Shown: in pieces, positions 37,755-46,165 of the stretch
How positions within the stretch are numbered: position 1 is the stretch's first letter
Layout: each line of letters opens with the position of its first letter
NCBI RefSeq assembly: GCF_020400585.1
Contig: NZ_JAINVF010000020.1
Coordinates: 1 to 64,000, forward strand
Direction: 5' to 3'
Source of the DNA: Streptomyces sp. NK08204
GTDB lineage: Bacteria > Actinomycetota > Actinomycetes > Streptomycetales > Streptomycetaceae
DNA: 64,000 nucleotides
Notes under the pieces: model-generated
What the model was told of the DNA's origin: nothing
Databases searched by the model: none
Seen by the model: only the letters and a program-made list of their open reading frames with translations
Position numbers and translations under genes: made by a program

Positions 37755-38162
37755 ATGTCCTACGACCCGCCGCACCCCGCGCAGCACCTCACCCACCCCT
37801 GGCAGCCTCTGTCCCCCGCACCGCACCACCCCCCGCACCGGCCGCCCCGCACATCCTTCGGACACCACAGCGACCTGCGCGTCCTGCGCAACGCCTACCG
37901 CCGGCAGCGGCGCACCGCCACGCTCACCGCGCTCGGCTACTTCACGCTGTTCCTGATCCTCTCCGCGTGCGCCCCGGGCGTCATGACGAGCACGGTCGCC
38001 GACGGCATCCCCGCCGGACTCCTGCTCGCCCTCACCCAACTCCCGGTCACCTTCCTCGCGATAGCCCTGTACGAGCGCACCGCGCGCCGGCACGTCGATC
38101 CGCTCGCGAACCGCATCCGCCGGGAGGCCGAACTGGACGCACGGCAAGGGGCGAACCGATGA
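37755..38162 (+). CDS. DUF485 membrane protein (YjcH-like)
   Basis: 135 residues from ATG 37755 with AAGGAG upstream. A Pro/His-rich N-terminal 35 residues is followed by two membrane helices (LTALGYFTLFLILSACAPGVM and GLLLALTQLPVTFLAIALYE) and a basic tail, the pattern of DUF485 proteins encoded with acetate/pyruvate symporters. It overlaps the symporter gene by four bases (ATGA). It is probably an accessory subunit of that transporter. Confidence 0.88.
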   Translation: MSYDPPHPAQHLTHPWQPLSPAPHHPPHRPPRTSFGHHSDLRVLRNAYRRQRRTATLTALGYFTLFLILSACAPGVMTSTVADGIPAGLLLALTQLPVTFLAIALYERTARRHVDPLANRIRREAELDARQGANR

Positions 38163-39802
38163 CCGTCACCGCCTCCCCCGCGCCCGCCGGGCTCAGCGGC
38201 CTCAGCAGCGACTCGCAGACCATGTCCCTGGTCGCGTTCTCCGCCGTCACCGCCGTCACCCTGCTGCTGTGCGTGATGACCGGCCCGGACCGCGACGACC
38301 TCGACGAGTTCTACACCGGCTACGGATCCCTGTCCCCGCTGCGCAACGGCCTCGCCATCGCCGGCGACTACATCTCCGCGGCCACCGTCCTCGGCACCGG
38401 CGGGGTCATCGCCCTGTGCGGCTACGACGGGCTCGTACTCGCCCTCAGTACGGCGCTGTCGCTGATGCTGCTGATGTTCCTGCTGGCCGAGCCCCTGCGC
38501 AACGCGGGCCGGTTCACCATGGGTGACGCGCTGGCCCGCCGGATGCCGGGCCGGGGTGTACGGATCGCGGCCTGCGCGGTGACCCTCGCCGCGCTGGTGC
38601 CGCTGATGCTGGTCCAACTGGCCGGTACCGGACAGCTGATGGCGTTCATCCTGGGCTTCTCCGACGAGTCGGTGCAGACCGGCTGTGTCGTCGGACTCGG
38701 CGCCCTGATGATCAGTTACGCGGCGATCGGCGGCATGAAGGGCACCGCCCTCATCCAGATCCTGAAGATCGTGATGCTGGTCGGCTCGGGGGCCGTGGTC
38801 GCCGTGCTGATCCTTCGCCGCTTCGACTGGGACCCCGGCGCCCTGTTCACCGCGGCCTCCCGGCGAAGCGGCGCCGGACCGGCCTTCCTGCGCTCCGGCC
38901 TGGAGTTCAGCGGCGGCGCCCACCCCCGCCTCGACATGATCACCTCGCAGCTGACCATCGTGCTCGGCGGGGCCTGTCTGCCGCACGTCACCATGCGCAC
39001 GTACACCGCGTCCAGCGCCCGCCAGGTGCGCCGCTCGATGTCCTGGGCGGTGTCGATCGTGGCCCTGTTCGTCCTCATCATCACGGTGATCGGCTTCGGT
39101 GCCACGGCTCTGGTCGGCGGTCCGGCGATCGCCGCGGCCGACCCGCGGGGCAACACCGCGTACCTGCTGGGCTCCAGGGCGGCGTTCGGCGCCGACGTGT
39201 CCACGGCGGAGACCTTCCTGTTCACCCTGGTCACGACCGCGCTCTTCCTGACCCTGCTCGCCTCGGTGGCCGGGATGATCCTCGCCTGCGCCAACTCCCT
39301 GGCCCACGACGTGTTCGCGGCCCGCGTGCGGGAGATGCCGGCCCGCCGCGAGATGGCCCTCGCCCGCCTCTCGGCGCTCGCCATCGGCATCCCGACGGTG
39401 CTGCTGGCCACCCTGGTGCAGCACCACAGCCTCCAGCCCCTGATCACCCTCTCCTTCTGCCTGGGCGCCTCCGCGCTCGCGCCCGCCCTGGTGTACGGCC
39501 TCTTCTGGCGCCGCTACACACGAGGCGGACTGCTGGGCACCCTGATCGGGGGCACGCTGACCGTGCTGCTGATCATGCCGGGCACCAACCTCGTCTCCGG
39601 CTCGCCCACGTCGGCCTTCCCGCACACCGACTTCAACTGGTTCCCGTTCACCACGACCGGCATCGTCTCCATCCCGGCCGGCTTCTTCTTCGGCTGGCTC
39701 GGCACGATCGCCTCGGGCCGCCGCGAGGCGCAGGAACAGCGGCACCAGTACGAGGCGGTGGAGGGCTGGATCCTGGCGGGGGCGGTGCGCAGGAGCAGTT
39801 GA
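38159..39802 (+). CDS. Sodium:solute symporter (ActP/MctC-like monocarboxylate transporter)
   Basis: 547 residues with about 13 membrane helices. Family landmarks are the N-terminal DEFYTGYGSLSPLRNGLAIAGDYISAAT in two parts, GGMKGTALIQILKI, and HVTMRTYTASSARQVRRSM, with the sodium-site region LASVAGMILACANSLAHDVF. Together with the DUF485 partner this matches bacterial acetate/pyruvate/propionate permeases. The exact substrate is not readable from sequence. The conserved Na+-site region is intact. Confidence 0.92.
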   Translation: MTVTASPAPAGLSGLSSDSQTMSLVAFSAVTAVTLLLCVMTGPDRDDLDEFYTGYGSLSPLRNGLAIAGDYISAATVLGTGGVIALCGYDGLVLALSTALSLMLLMFLLAEPLRNAGRFTMGDALARRMPGRGVRIAACAVTLAALVPLMLVQLAGTGQLMAFILGFSDESVQTGCVVGLGALMISYAAIGGMKGTALIQILKIVMLVGSGAVVAVLILRRFDWDPGALFTAASRRSGAGPAFLRSGLEFSGGAHPRLDMITSQLTIVLGGACLPHVTMRTYTASSARQVRRSMSWAVSIVALFVLIITVIGFGATALVGGPAIAAADPRGNTAYLLGSRAAFGADVSTAETFLFTLVTTALFLTLLASVAGMILACANSLAHDVFAARVREMPARREMALARLSALAIGIPTVLLATLVQHHSLQPLITLSFCLGASALAPALVYGLFWRRYTRGGLLGTLIGGTLTVLLIMPGTNLVSGSPTSAFPHTDFNWFPFTTTGIVSIPAGFFFGWLGTIASGRREAQEQRHQYEAVEGWILAGAVRRSS

Positions 39803-39827
39803 CGCGGCGCCACGCCGCAGGCGGTCG

Positions 39828-40715
39828 CTAATCCAGGGCCGCCCGGCCCGTCAGTGAGATCAGGCTGTTGCGTACCTGGTCCATCTGCGCCCGTACGTCG
39901 TCCCAGGTCTCGCCGTGCTCGCGCAGGACCCGTTCCGTCTCGCGGGCGATGCGTTCCGCACGCAGACGGGCGTCCGCGACGATCTCGGCGGCACGCGTGC
40001 GTGCCTCCTCCTGACAGCGACGCGCGGACTCCTCGGCCTCCCCGAACGCCCGCTTCGCCTCGGACAGCGCGGCCTCGGCCCGGCTCGCCCGCTCGGCGTG
40101 GCGGGCCTCCAGCGCGGCCACGGCTTCGGCCTCCTCGCGTTCGGCCGCGGCCCAGCGCTCGGCGTGCTCCCTGGACTGCTCGGCAAGCATGCCAGTGGTG
40201 CGCTGCCGCACCTCGCGCAACGCGGCGAGCGCCTCCCCGCGCCACTCCTTCACCTCGCGCCGGGCGCCGACCCGGATGTCGTCGGCCTCGGCACGCGCCG
40301 CGAGGAGCCGCCGGCGGGAGCGTTCCTCGGCTTCCGCGCGGAGCGCGTCCGCCGCCTCCTGCGCCGCCCGGCGTACGTCGTCCGCGTGCGCCTCGGCCTG
40401 TGCGACCTGCTGGCGCGCCTCGCGCCGCGCGTGTTCCCGCAGGGCCGCTGCCTCTTCGAGCGCCAGCTGGAACACGCGCCGTGCGCGCTCTCCGAGCGAC
40501 TCGTACGTCTGCGGCGCGAGCTGTGCGACGGTCTCGCGCAGCCGCGCGGTCTCCGCCTCCATGTCCTTGGCGAGCACGGTCAGCCGCGCGGCGCGCTCCC
40601 AGGAGGCGTCCCGGTCCCGGGACAGCGCCTCCGTGTACGCGTCGACCTGATCGGGGCGGTAGCCGCGTCCCCGGACGGTCACGAAGCCGTACGGCGTCAT
40701 CCCTGCGCTGCTCAC
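39828..40715 (-). CDS. Long coiled-coil protein (DivIVA-like/'cellulose-binding' family)
   Basis: 295 residues. The first 40 residues (MTPYGFVTVRGRGYRPDQVD, AYTEALSRDRD) match the membrane-proximal DivIVA-type motif seen in Streptomyces cytoskeletal coiled-coil proteins. Almost all the rest is Ala/Glu/Arg-rich coiled coil with frequent heptads. The chosen GTG (40715) has GGAGAGG upstream; ATG 40700 is possible. Such proteins can act as filament-like scaffolds in polar growth. No enzymatic motif is visible. Confidence 0.8.
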   Translation of the reverse strand: MSSAGMTPYGFVTVRGRGYRPDQVDAYTEALSRDRDASWERAARLTVLAKDMEAETARLRETVAQLAPQTYESLGERARRVFQLALEEAAALREHARREARQQVAQAEAHADDVRRAAQEAADALRAEAEERSRRRLLAARAEADDIRVGARREVKEWRGEALAALREVRQRTTGMLAEQSREHAERWAAAEREEAEAVAALEARHAERASRAEAALSEAKRAFGEAEESARRCQEEARTRAAEIVADARLRAERIARETERVLREHGETWDDVRAQMDQVRNSLISLTGRAALD

Positions 40716-40879
40716 CCTGGCAACCCCTCTCCGCGGACATGCACGACAGGCTGATTTCGCGCACATCTTGATGGATCGGGCGTAAGTGTTCATAACGCGA
40801 CACTCCATAGTCGCGTCACGGGGTGAAGAGGAATGAAACGGTCGAATCGCTTACGGGGATCAGCCCTCCGGAAAAGCCG

Positions 40880-40909
40880 CCGCCCCGCACGCGTGCGCGT
40901 GCGGGGCGG
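40880..40909 (-). terminator. Terminator after the SUKH-4 gene
   Basis: CCGCCCCGCACGC (40880-40892) and GCGTGCGGGGCGG (40897-40909) are perfect 13-base complements around a 4-base loop, 39 bases after the stop codon. Confidence 0.85.
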
Positions 40910-40948
40910 GACAGCTCGACGGGCAGGCCGGGATCCCTCGACAGGCGG

Positions 40949-43750
40949 CTACAGCAGCCCGTCCCACATCTGCTCCAGCAGCACCGACCACCAGGTCTCC
41001 GGCGAACCGAGCGCCGCCGGGTCCAGGGCGGCCAGCTGGGCCTGGAAGTCCACGGTCCAGCGGCCCGCCTGCTCCTGGTTCAGGCCGAACCTGAGCCGCC
41101 ACATCCGGCCCAGCAGCGCCAGGCAGCGCGCGAACTCCGGCAACCCGGTGTTGACGAACTGCGGTGGCACGGGCGCCCCGCCGGGTCCCGCCTCCATGGG
41201 CACGGCCACGATGTGCGCGGTGCCGTACTGCACGCAGATCGCCTTGCCGAAGTCGCTGCCCATGACGAGGTACGACCCGGCGTCCACGGCCGCCTGCACC
41301 CCGCGCTCGGCGGCCAGCTCCGCCAGCGTCGGCACCGGGCGGCCCGGCTGGGCCTGCGCCCAGAAGAACGGGCCCATGTCCACCGGCAGTCCGGCCGCGA
41401 CCAGGGTGTGCGCCACGATCGGCGGCACACCTTGCCGCGACACCGCCTGCTGCTCGAACCGGAACACGCCCGGCCCGAAGGCCGCCGCCAGCTCCTGCGC
41501 GATGCCCTCCGGCGGTACGGGCGGCGCGGGCTGCACCGGCGGCAGCGGCGCCCGCACCGGAGCCAGGCGGGCGGGACCGTCCGCGACCTGGTGCAACTCA
41601 CCCTGATGGGCGAGCAGCTGCTGCATGCCCTGCTGCCGGCTCGCGTGATCCGTGCCGTACGGCGCGATGCTCGCGATGCGCGCCTGCGGCCACTGCTCCC
41701 GGATCATGCGCGCGCAGTAGGCACCCGGCAGCTCGCACGACTCCAGCTCCGTGTGCAGCTCCAGCACCTGGTCCGGCGGCACGTTCATCGCCCGCAGCTC
41801 GTGGAAGATCTGCCACTCCGGGTGCGGCGTACCCGGCGCCGAGCGCCGGATCAGCTGCTGTTCGGAGCCGTCCTGCGCGCGGTAGCGCAGCACGGCCTGG
41901 TAGCCGGGGCCGACCGTCGGCTGTCCGGTGGGCTGCTGCGGATACCCGTACGCCGGCGGCTGCCCCGGCACGGGCATGCCCGGCGGCGGCATCGCACCCG
42001 GCGGCATGGGCTGCGGAGCACCCGGGGGCACCCCGGGGGCGCCCGGAGCGCCGACCATGCCGGGCGCGGGCGGCGGCGGAGGTGCGCCCGGCCCGCCCAC
42101 GGGAGGCGCGGCCAGCACGGTCTCCGCGTGATGCACGGCTCCACGCCCCCCGGCGCCCTGCCCGCCGGGAGCCGGGGGCACACCGGGGGCACCCGTAGCC
42201 GGGGGCACACCGGGAACGCCCGGAGGCTGCGGGGCACCCGGAACAGGAGGCACACCAGGAACGCCCGGAGGCTGCGGGGCACCCGGAGCAGGAGGCATGC
42301 CACCCATCTGGCTCGGGTCGGCCAGCATCGTGGCCGCGTAGTGCACACCGCCCGGAGGCGTACCGCCCGGCGCGGCGGGCGGGGCAGGCGGGTTGGGGGC
42401 GCCCGGCGCGTCCGGTCCTTCGGGCCCGAGCGCCGACACCAGCTGCGTCGGCACGTACCCGCCCGCAGGCGTACCCGGCGCGGCAGGCGCCGTCGGGCCG
42501 CCAGGGCGTGCGCCCGGCGCACCGGGGACGCCCGGCGGAGGAGGCGGTGCTCCCGCTCCACCGCGCGCCTTCTTCGGCGGCGGTGCGGCCTTGCTCGTGG
42601 CGGCGTCCGCGATCTCCCCGGCGTTCGGCGCGAGCCGCCGCCCCGGGCCACCCGGACCCGCAGGCTGCTGCGACGCGTCCGGGGCGCCGCCCGGCGCCGA
42701 CGGGTAGCCGTACGACGGAGCACCCGGATGCGGAGGCGGAGGCGTACTGCCCTGCGGCGCACCCGGCACGCCAGGACCGCCGGGAGGCGCCATGGGCACA
42801 CCCGGCGGGGGCGTACCGGGACCGCCCGGCGCACCGGGATAGCCGTGCGGCGCAGCACCCGGAGGCGGAGGCGTACTGCCCTGCGGCGCCCCAGGTGCGG
42901 GCGTACCGCCGGGCGGCGGGAAGTTCTGCGCGCCCGGCGCGTTCGAGACATCGAGCGCCGGGGCGACCGCCGTCGGCGGCAGCTGGCTGCCGCCCGACAT
43001 CAATGCCGTCTTCGCGTCCGGCGCGGCGGCCGGCGGATGCGGCACGGGCTCGTCCGAGTCGCTGAGCGGCGGTGCGAAGACCGTCGCGGGCAGCGGCACC
43101 GAGCGGTCCTCCCCGGCGTCCGCGTCCGCGTTCGTGTCCGTACCGGCCCAGGGCGTGGCCCCGGGAGGCGCGTCCGCCCCACCCTGCCCCGCAGCAGGCA
43201 CTCCCGCGGCCTGCGCGCCGGAACCCGCCGCGGGCCAGGAGGCCCCACTGCCGGCCCCGGCGACAGCGCCCGGACCGGCCGGCCCCGCCGGCACACCGGC
43301 CCGGGTCTCCGCCGGCCCGGCACCCACGCCCGACCCCGCCGCACGCCCCTCGTCGTGCGAGCGGCGGTCCGGGATGCCCATCTTGTCCGCCGCCTCCTGC
43401 AGCCACTCCGGAGGAGTCAGCAGGAACGACGTCTGGTTCAGGTCGACGCGGGCGGCCGGCGGGCGCTGAACCGCGTCCCGGGGCTCGTCGGCGCGGCCGT
43501 ACTCCTCCTCGTACCGGCGGATCACCTCACCCACCGGCAGAGCCGGCCACAGCGTGGCATCCCCGGTGTCCCGGGCGATGACCAGCCGCTGCCCGCCCGC
43601 GTCCGAACGCGGGCCCTCCGCACGGTCCTCGCCCCACACGACGAAGCCCAGCTCGAACTCCCGTACCCGCACCTCGCGGTGCTGGTACACCGGGACGTCG
43701 CCGTTGATCCACTCCTCGGCGCGCTCCTGCGCCTGCGCGTAGGTCACCAT
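40949..43750 (-). CDS. Multidomain immunity/toxin-like protein: Imm35/YrhB-like, Pro/Gly-rich linker, Cys/His deaminase-like block, SUKH-4
   Basis: 933 residues in four parts. Residues 1-85 (YAQAQERAEEWINGDVPV, then EFELGFVVWGE) resemble Imm35/YrhB immunity domains. About 115-610 is an extreme Pro/Gly/Ala-rich linker with short repeats such as GAPQPPGVPGVPP and GAPQGSTPPPP. Around 655-700 lies LHTELESCELPGAYCARMI, a His-Glu-Cys-Cys arrangement suggestive of a nucleic-acid deaminase relative, though the spacing is unusual. About 740-933 is a SUKH-4 domain (LVAAGLPVDMGPFFWAQ, YLVMGSDFGKAICVQYGT, FVNTGLPEFARCLALL). No secretion signal is seen. It is seven bases downstream of the SUKH-1 gene. Domain names rest on pattern recognition only. 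Confidence 0.75.
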   Translation of the reverse strand: MVTYAQAQERAEEWINGDVPVYQHREVRVREFELGFVVWGEDRAEGPRSDAGGQRLVIARDTGDATLWPALPVGEVIRRYEEEYGRADEPRDAVQRPPAARVDLNQTSFLLTPPEWLQEAADKMGIPDRRSHDEGRAAGSGVGAGPAETRAGVPAGPAGPGAVAGAGSGASWPAAGSGAQAAGVPAAGQGGADAPPGATPWAGTDTNADADAGEDRSVPLPATVFAPPLSDSDEPVPHPPAAAPDAKTALMSGGSQLPPTAVAPALDVSNAPGAQNFPPPGGTPAPGAPQGSTPPPPGAAPHGYPGAPGGPGTPPPGVPMAPPGGPGVPGAPQGSTPPPPHPGAPSYGYPSAPGGAPDASQQPAGPGGPGRRLAPNAGEIADAATSKAAPPPKKARGGAGAPPPPPGVPGAPGARPGGPTAPAAPGTPAGGYVPTQLVSALGPEGPDAPGAPNPPAPPAAPGGTPPGGVHYAATMLADPSQMGGMPPAPGAPQPPGVPGVPPVPGAPQPPGVPGVPPATGAPGVPPAPGGQGAGGRGAVHHAETVLAAPPVGGPGAPPPPPAPGMVGAPGAPGVPPGAPQPMPPGAMPPPGMPVPGQPPAYGYPQQPTGQPTVGPGYQAVLRYRAQDGSEQQLIRRSAPGTPHPEWQIFHELRAMNVPPDQVLELHTELESCELPGAYCARMIREQWPQARIASIAPYGTDHASRQQGMQQLLAHQGELHQVADGPARLAPVRAPLPPVQPAPPVPPEGIAQELAAAFGPGVFRFEQQAVSRQGVPPIVAHTLVAAGLPVDMGPFFWAQAQPGRPVPTLAELAAERGVQAAVDAGSYLVMGSDFGKAICVQYGTAHIVAVPMEAGPGGAPVPPQFVNTGLPEFARCLALLGRMWRLRFGLNQEQAGRWTVDFQAQLAALDPAALGSPETWWSVLLEQMWDGLL

Positions 43751-43757
43751 CGGAAGC

Positions 43758-44768
43758 TCACTCCCCCACCGGGCCGGACGCCGCCTGGCCGGACGTCACC
43801 GGAACGACACGTGCGAAACCGCCGTCCACCATCAGGTTCGCCACCGTCTCCAACTCCGGCGGATTACCGGCCAGTCGCGCGAGGAACGCGTCGAAGTCGT
43901 CACCGCACGGCCGCAGCAACCGCTCCACCCGCTCCGCCGGCGACCACGACGGATCCGTGTCGCCCGCGTCGTCGTACGCGCAGAACCACACCGAACCGAC
44001 CCGCTCGCCCTTCACCTTCACCGCGAGCAGACCGCCCTGGGCGAAGGCGACACCGAGGTAGTCCTTCGTCAGGTGGTCACGCAGGCACTTGTTCACGTAC
44101 ACCAGGTCGTTGACCGCCGCCTCGTCGCGCACGGTGAAGAACGGCTGGTCCAGCAGCAGCCCCAGCTCGGCGTCGAGCGCCGTGCCCACCGGCGCGCAAC
44201 CGCCCGCCGCCTTCAGGAAGGAGCGGTAGGCGCCCGGCAGGCGGTACCCCAGGTCCTCCTCCACACCCTGGACCTGCGACTCCGTCACCGCCACACCCGA
44301 CTTCGGCAGCCCGAAGTGCGCCGGACGCGTCTCCTGCAACGGCCGTGTGCCCCGCTTGGCATGGTCCACCCGGGCCGTCGCCACCCCACCGTGGTGCCGC
44401 AGCAACGCCTTGACCTCGACCGGAACCAGCTCCAGCCGCCGCGTGCCGGCCACGTGGTGCCACGTCCAGCCGTGCGGCGTCGCCACGTCCGGCACGGTGT
44501 CCCACAACTCGTGCCGCGACGCGGCCAGCGCGGCGTTCGCTGACACAAAGTCCGTCAGCCGCAACTCGTCGACGCCGAAGCCCTCCGGCGGCTCGGCGAT
44601 CTCCACCGCCACGCGCGCGTAGGGCGAGAAATCCGGGTAACCGCGCTCGTCCACACGTACCCCTCTCGGGTGACGTGCCGCCCGGACCGGATCCGGGAAG
44701 TGCACAACCTGCCCGGCGTAGGCCGCGTTCGGCGGCGCGGCTTGCTGCCCGAGCCGACCTGTCGTCAT
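43758..44768 (-). CDS. Fusion of WHH-type nuclease-like domain and SUKH-1 (SMI1/KNR4) immunity domain
   Basis: 336 residues from ATG 44768 with AGGGGG upstream. Residues 45-128 (DFSPYARVAVEI, LTDFVSANAALA, WTWHHVAGTRRLELVPVEVK, then ALLRHHGG) match the WHH branch of HNH/Endo VII toxin nucleases, including the Trp-His-His signature at 103-105 and the final His-His-Gly-Gly. From about 150 onward the sequence (VEEDLGYRLPGAYRSFLKAAGG, then FGVAFAQGG-like LGVAFAQGGLLAVKV, VYVNK, DDFDAFLARL) is a SUKH-1 domain. Normally toxin and immunity are separate proteins; here both are in one chain without export signals. Confidence 0.8.
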   Translation of the reverse strand: MTTGRLGQQAAPPNAAYAGQVVHFPDPVRAARHPRGVRVDERGYPDFSPYARVAVEIAEPPEGFGVDELRLTDFVSANAALAASRHELWDTVPDVATPHGWTWHHVAGTRRLELVPVEVKALLRHHGGVATARVDHAKRGTRPLQETRPAHFGLPKSGVAVTESQVQGVEEDLGYRLPGAYRSFLKAAGGCAPVGTALDAELGLLLDQPFFTVRDEAAVNDLVYVNKCLRDHLTKDYLGVAFAQGGLLAVKVKGERVGSVWFCAYDDAGDTDPSWSPAERVERLLRPCGDDFDAFLARLAGNPPELETVANLMVDGGFARVVPVTSGQAASGPVGE

Positions 44769-45034
44769 GGCGGTAGCCCCCTGCGGCGTTCTCTCTGGCC
44801 TTAAGCGGCGGTGTCGTTCGCGGATGGCGACAGCCTATGCGGTACACGCACCCCGGTCACCGGCCCACCGCCGCTACCGAACACCACTGCTGACGCTTGG
44901 CGTGACCAGCCGTCACCCCACCGTGACGACCGGCACCGGCCCTGGCGTGTCGGGCCGCCCCAGCTTCCGGACCAGCGACGGCATTTGGCACCCTGTGTCC
45001 TTCGGGGGGATGCCTTGGGAGGGAAGACGGATCA

Positions 45035-45550
45035 ATGACTACTCTGCGGACCGGAGGTACGAGCGTGCGGGCCGGCGACCCTCGTATCGGCTGGAGCGGC
45101 ACCGGCACGCCCCCCGCCCCGGCCCTCCTGCACCGCCGCGACGGCATCCTGCCCACCGTCGCCGCCGCCCTCTCCGTGCGCGGCGCCACCCTCACCGGCA
45201 CCGCCGCCCGCGGCGACCAGCCCCCGCCCCTGCACCCCCTCGTCCAGGACTTCCTCGACACCCTCACCAGCGCCCAGCGCGACCGCTTCACCGGCCGCTG
45301 CGCCGAGACCATCCTCATCTCCCGGCACATCACCGCCGCCGACACCGCCCGCAGCAAACGCGCCGCGCGCAAACCCATGACCAACGGCGAGGCCCGGAAA
45401 GCCCTCAAGCAGGCCAAGCTCACCGCCCGCCACATACGCGAGGACGGCGATCCCCTGCACGGCGGCTTCGCCACCCCCTGCCGCGCCTGCACGGCCCTCA
45501 GCGCCCACTTCGGCGTCCACATCGTCAACCCCGACACGGCCGGCGGCTGA
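45035..45550 (+). CDS. YwqJ-like putative nucleic-acid deaminase
   Basis: 171 residues from ATG 45035 with GGAGGGAAG upstream. The deaminase zinc site is recognisable: FTGRCAETILIS with Cys89-Ala-Glu91, and HGGFATPCRACTALSAHFGV with Cys149 and Cys152. This CAE plus PCxxC pattern is that of the YwqJ family, described from polymorphic toxin systems. No signal peptide or secretion module is attached. It is divergent from the SUKH-1 fusion and followed 86 bases later by a SUKH-3 gene, which would be its immunity partner (inference). Confidence 0.85.
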   Translation: MTTLRTGGTSVRAGDPRIGWSGTGTPPAPALLHRRDGILPTVAAALSVRGATLTGTAARGDQPPPLHPLVQDFLDTLTSAQRDRFTGRCAETILISRHITAADTARSKRAARKPMTNGEARKALKQAKLTARHIREDGDPLHGGFATPCRACTALSAHFGVHIVNPDTAGG

Positions 45551-45636
45551 ACCGCTGCCGACCGATCGGGCCGGCGTACGACCAGGCTGACGGCCGACCC
45601 GTCCGGCACCACGCTTCACGAATGAACGAAGGGCAG

Positions 45637-46137
45637 ATGCATCCCGACCGCGCCGCCGCCTCCTCCTCGCGCTTCCCCGTACTCGTCGACACCGCCCTGC
45701 GCGGCGCGGGCTGGCAGCCCGGACGCTGGGACATCAAGCAGGCCGAGGTCTGGGCCGACACCCTGCGCGAGCACACCTCGCCCGCCGGGCACACCCACGC
45801 CGTGTTCCCCGCCGCCGTCGAGGCCTGGGCCGAGTTCGGCGGCCTGCGCATCAGCCCCACCGGCCCGGGCCGCCAGGTCGCCCCCGCGCTCCTGCACCTC
45901 GACCCGCTGCACGGCCTCCACCTCGCCCGCACCCTCGGCGACCTCGGCCGCGCCCTCGGCACGGAACTGTGCCCCCTGGGCGCGGAGACCGACACCGGCG
46001 CCCTGCTCGCCATCGACACCGAGGGCCGGGTCTACGCCCTCGACCACACCGGCGACTGGTACGTCGGCCCGGACATCGACCGGGCCCTGACCGCCCTCGT
46101 CACGGGCATCACACCGGCACGCCTCACGGCGGGCTGA
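45637..46137 (+). CDS. SUKH-3 family immunity-like protein
   Basis: 166 residues from ATG 45637 (GAAGGG just upstream; ATG 45622 would add five residues). The sequence LVDTALRGAGWQPGRWDIKQ, AEAWAEFGGLRISPTGPG-like and LGAETDTGALLAIDTEGRVY, ALDHTGDWYVG is typical of SUKH-3, with the conserved GWxPGR start and FGGL core. SUKH proteins neutralise nuclease and deaminase toxins by direct binding. Position after the YwqJ-like deaminase in the same direction supports that pairing. Confidence 0.88.
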   Translation: MHPDRAAASSSRFPVLVDTALRGAGWQPGRWDIKQAEVWADTLREHTSPAGHTHAVFPAAVEAWAEFGGLRISPTGPGRQVAPALLHLDPLHGLHLARTLGDLGRALGTELCPLGAETDTGALLAIDTEGRVYALDHTGDWYVGPDIDRALTALVTGITPARLTAG

Positions 46138-46165
46138 CCCGGGGGCCCCTGCGCCGCCAGGGCCC

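Noticed and set aside
41928..42951. CRISPR-like or satellite repeat array
   Set aside because: The repeats are short, imperfect and in frame with a Pro/Gly-rich coding linker; there are no regular spacers.
40823..44113. A 1096-codon open frame opposite the SUKH-4 gene
   Set aside because: Arg/Gly/Thr-rich shadow of the repetitive Pro/Gly coding linker; no ribosome binding site or domain.
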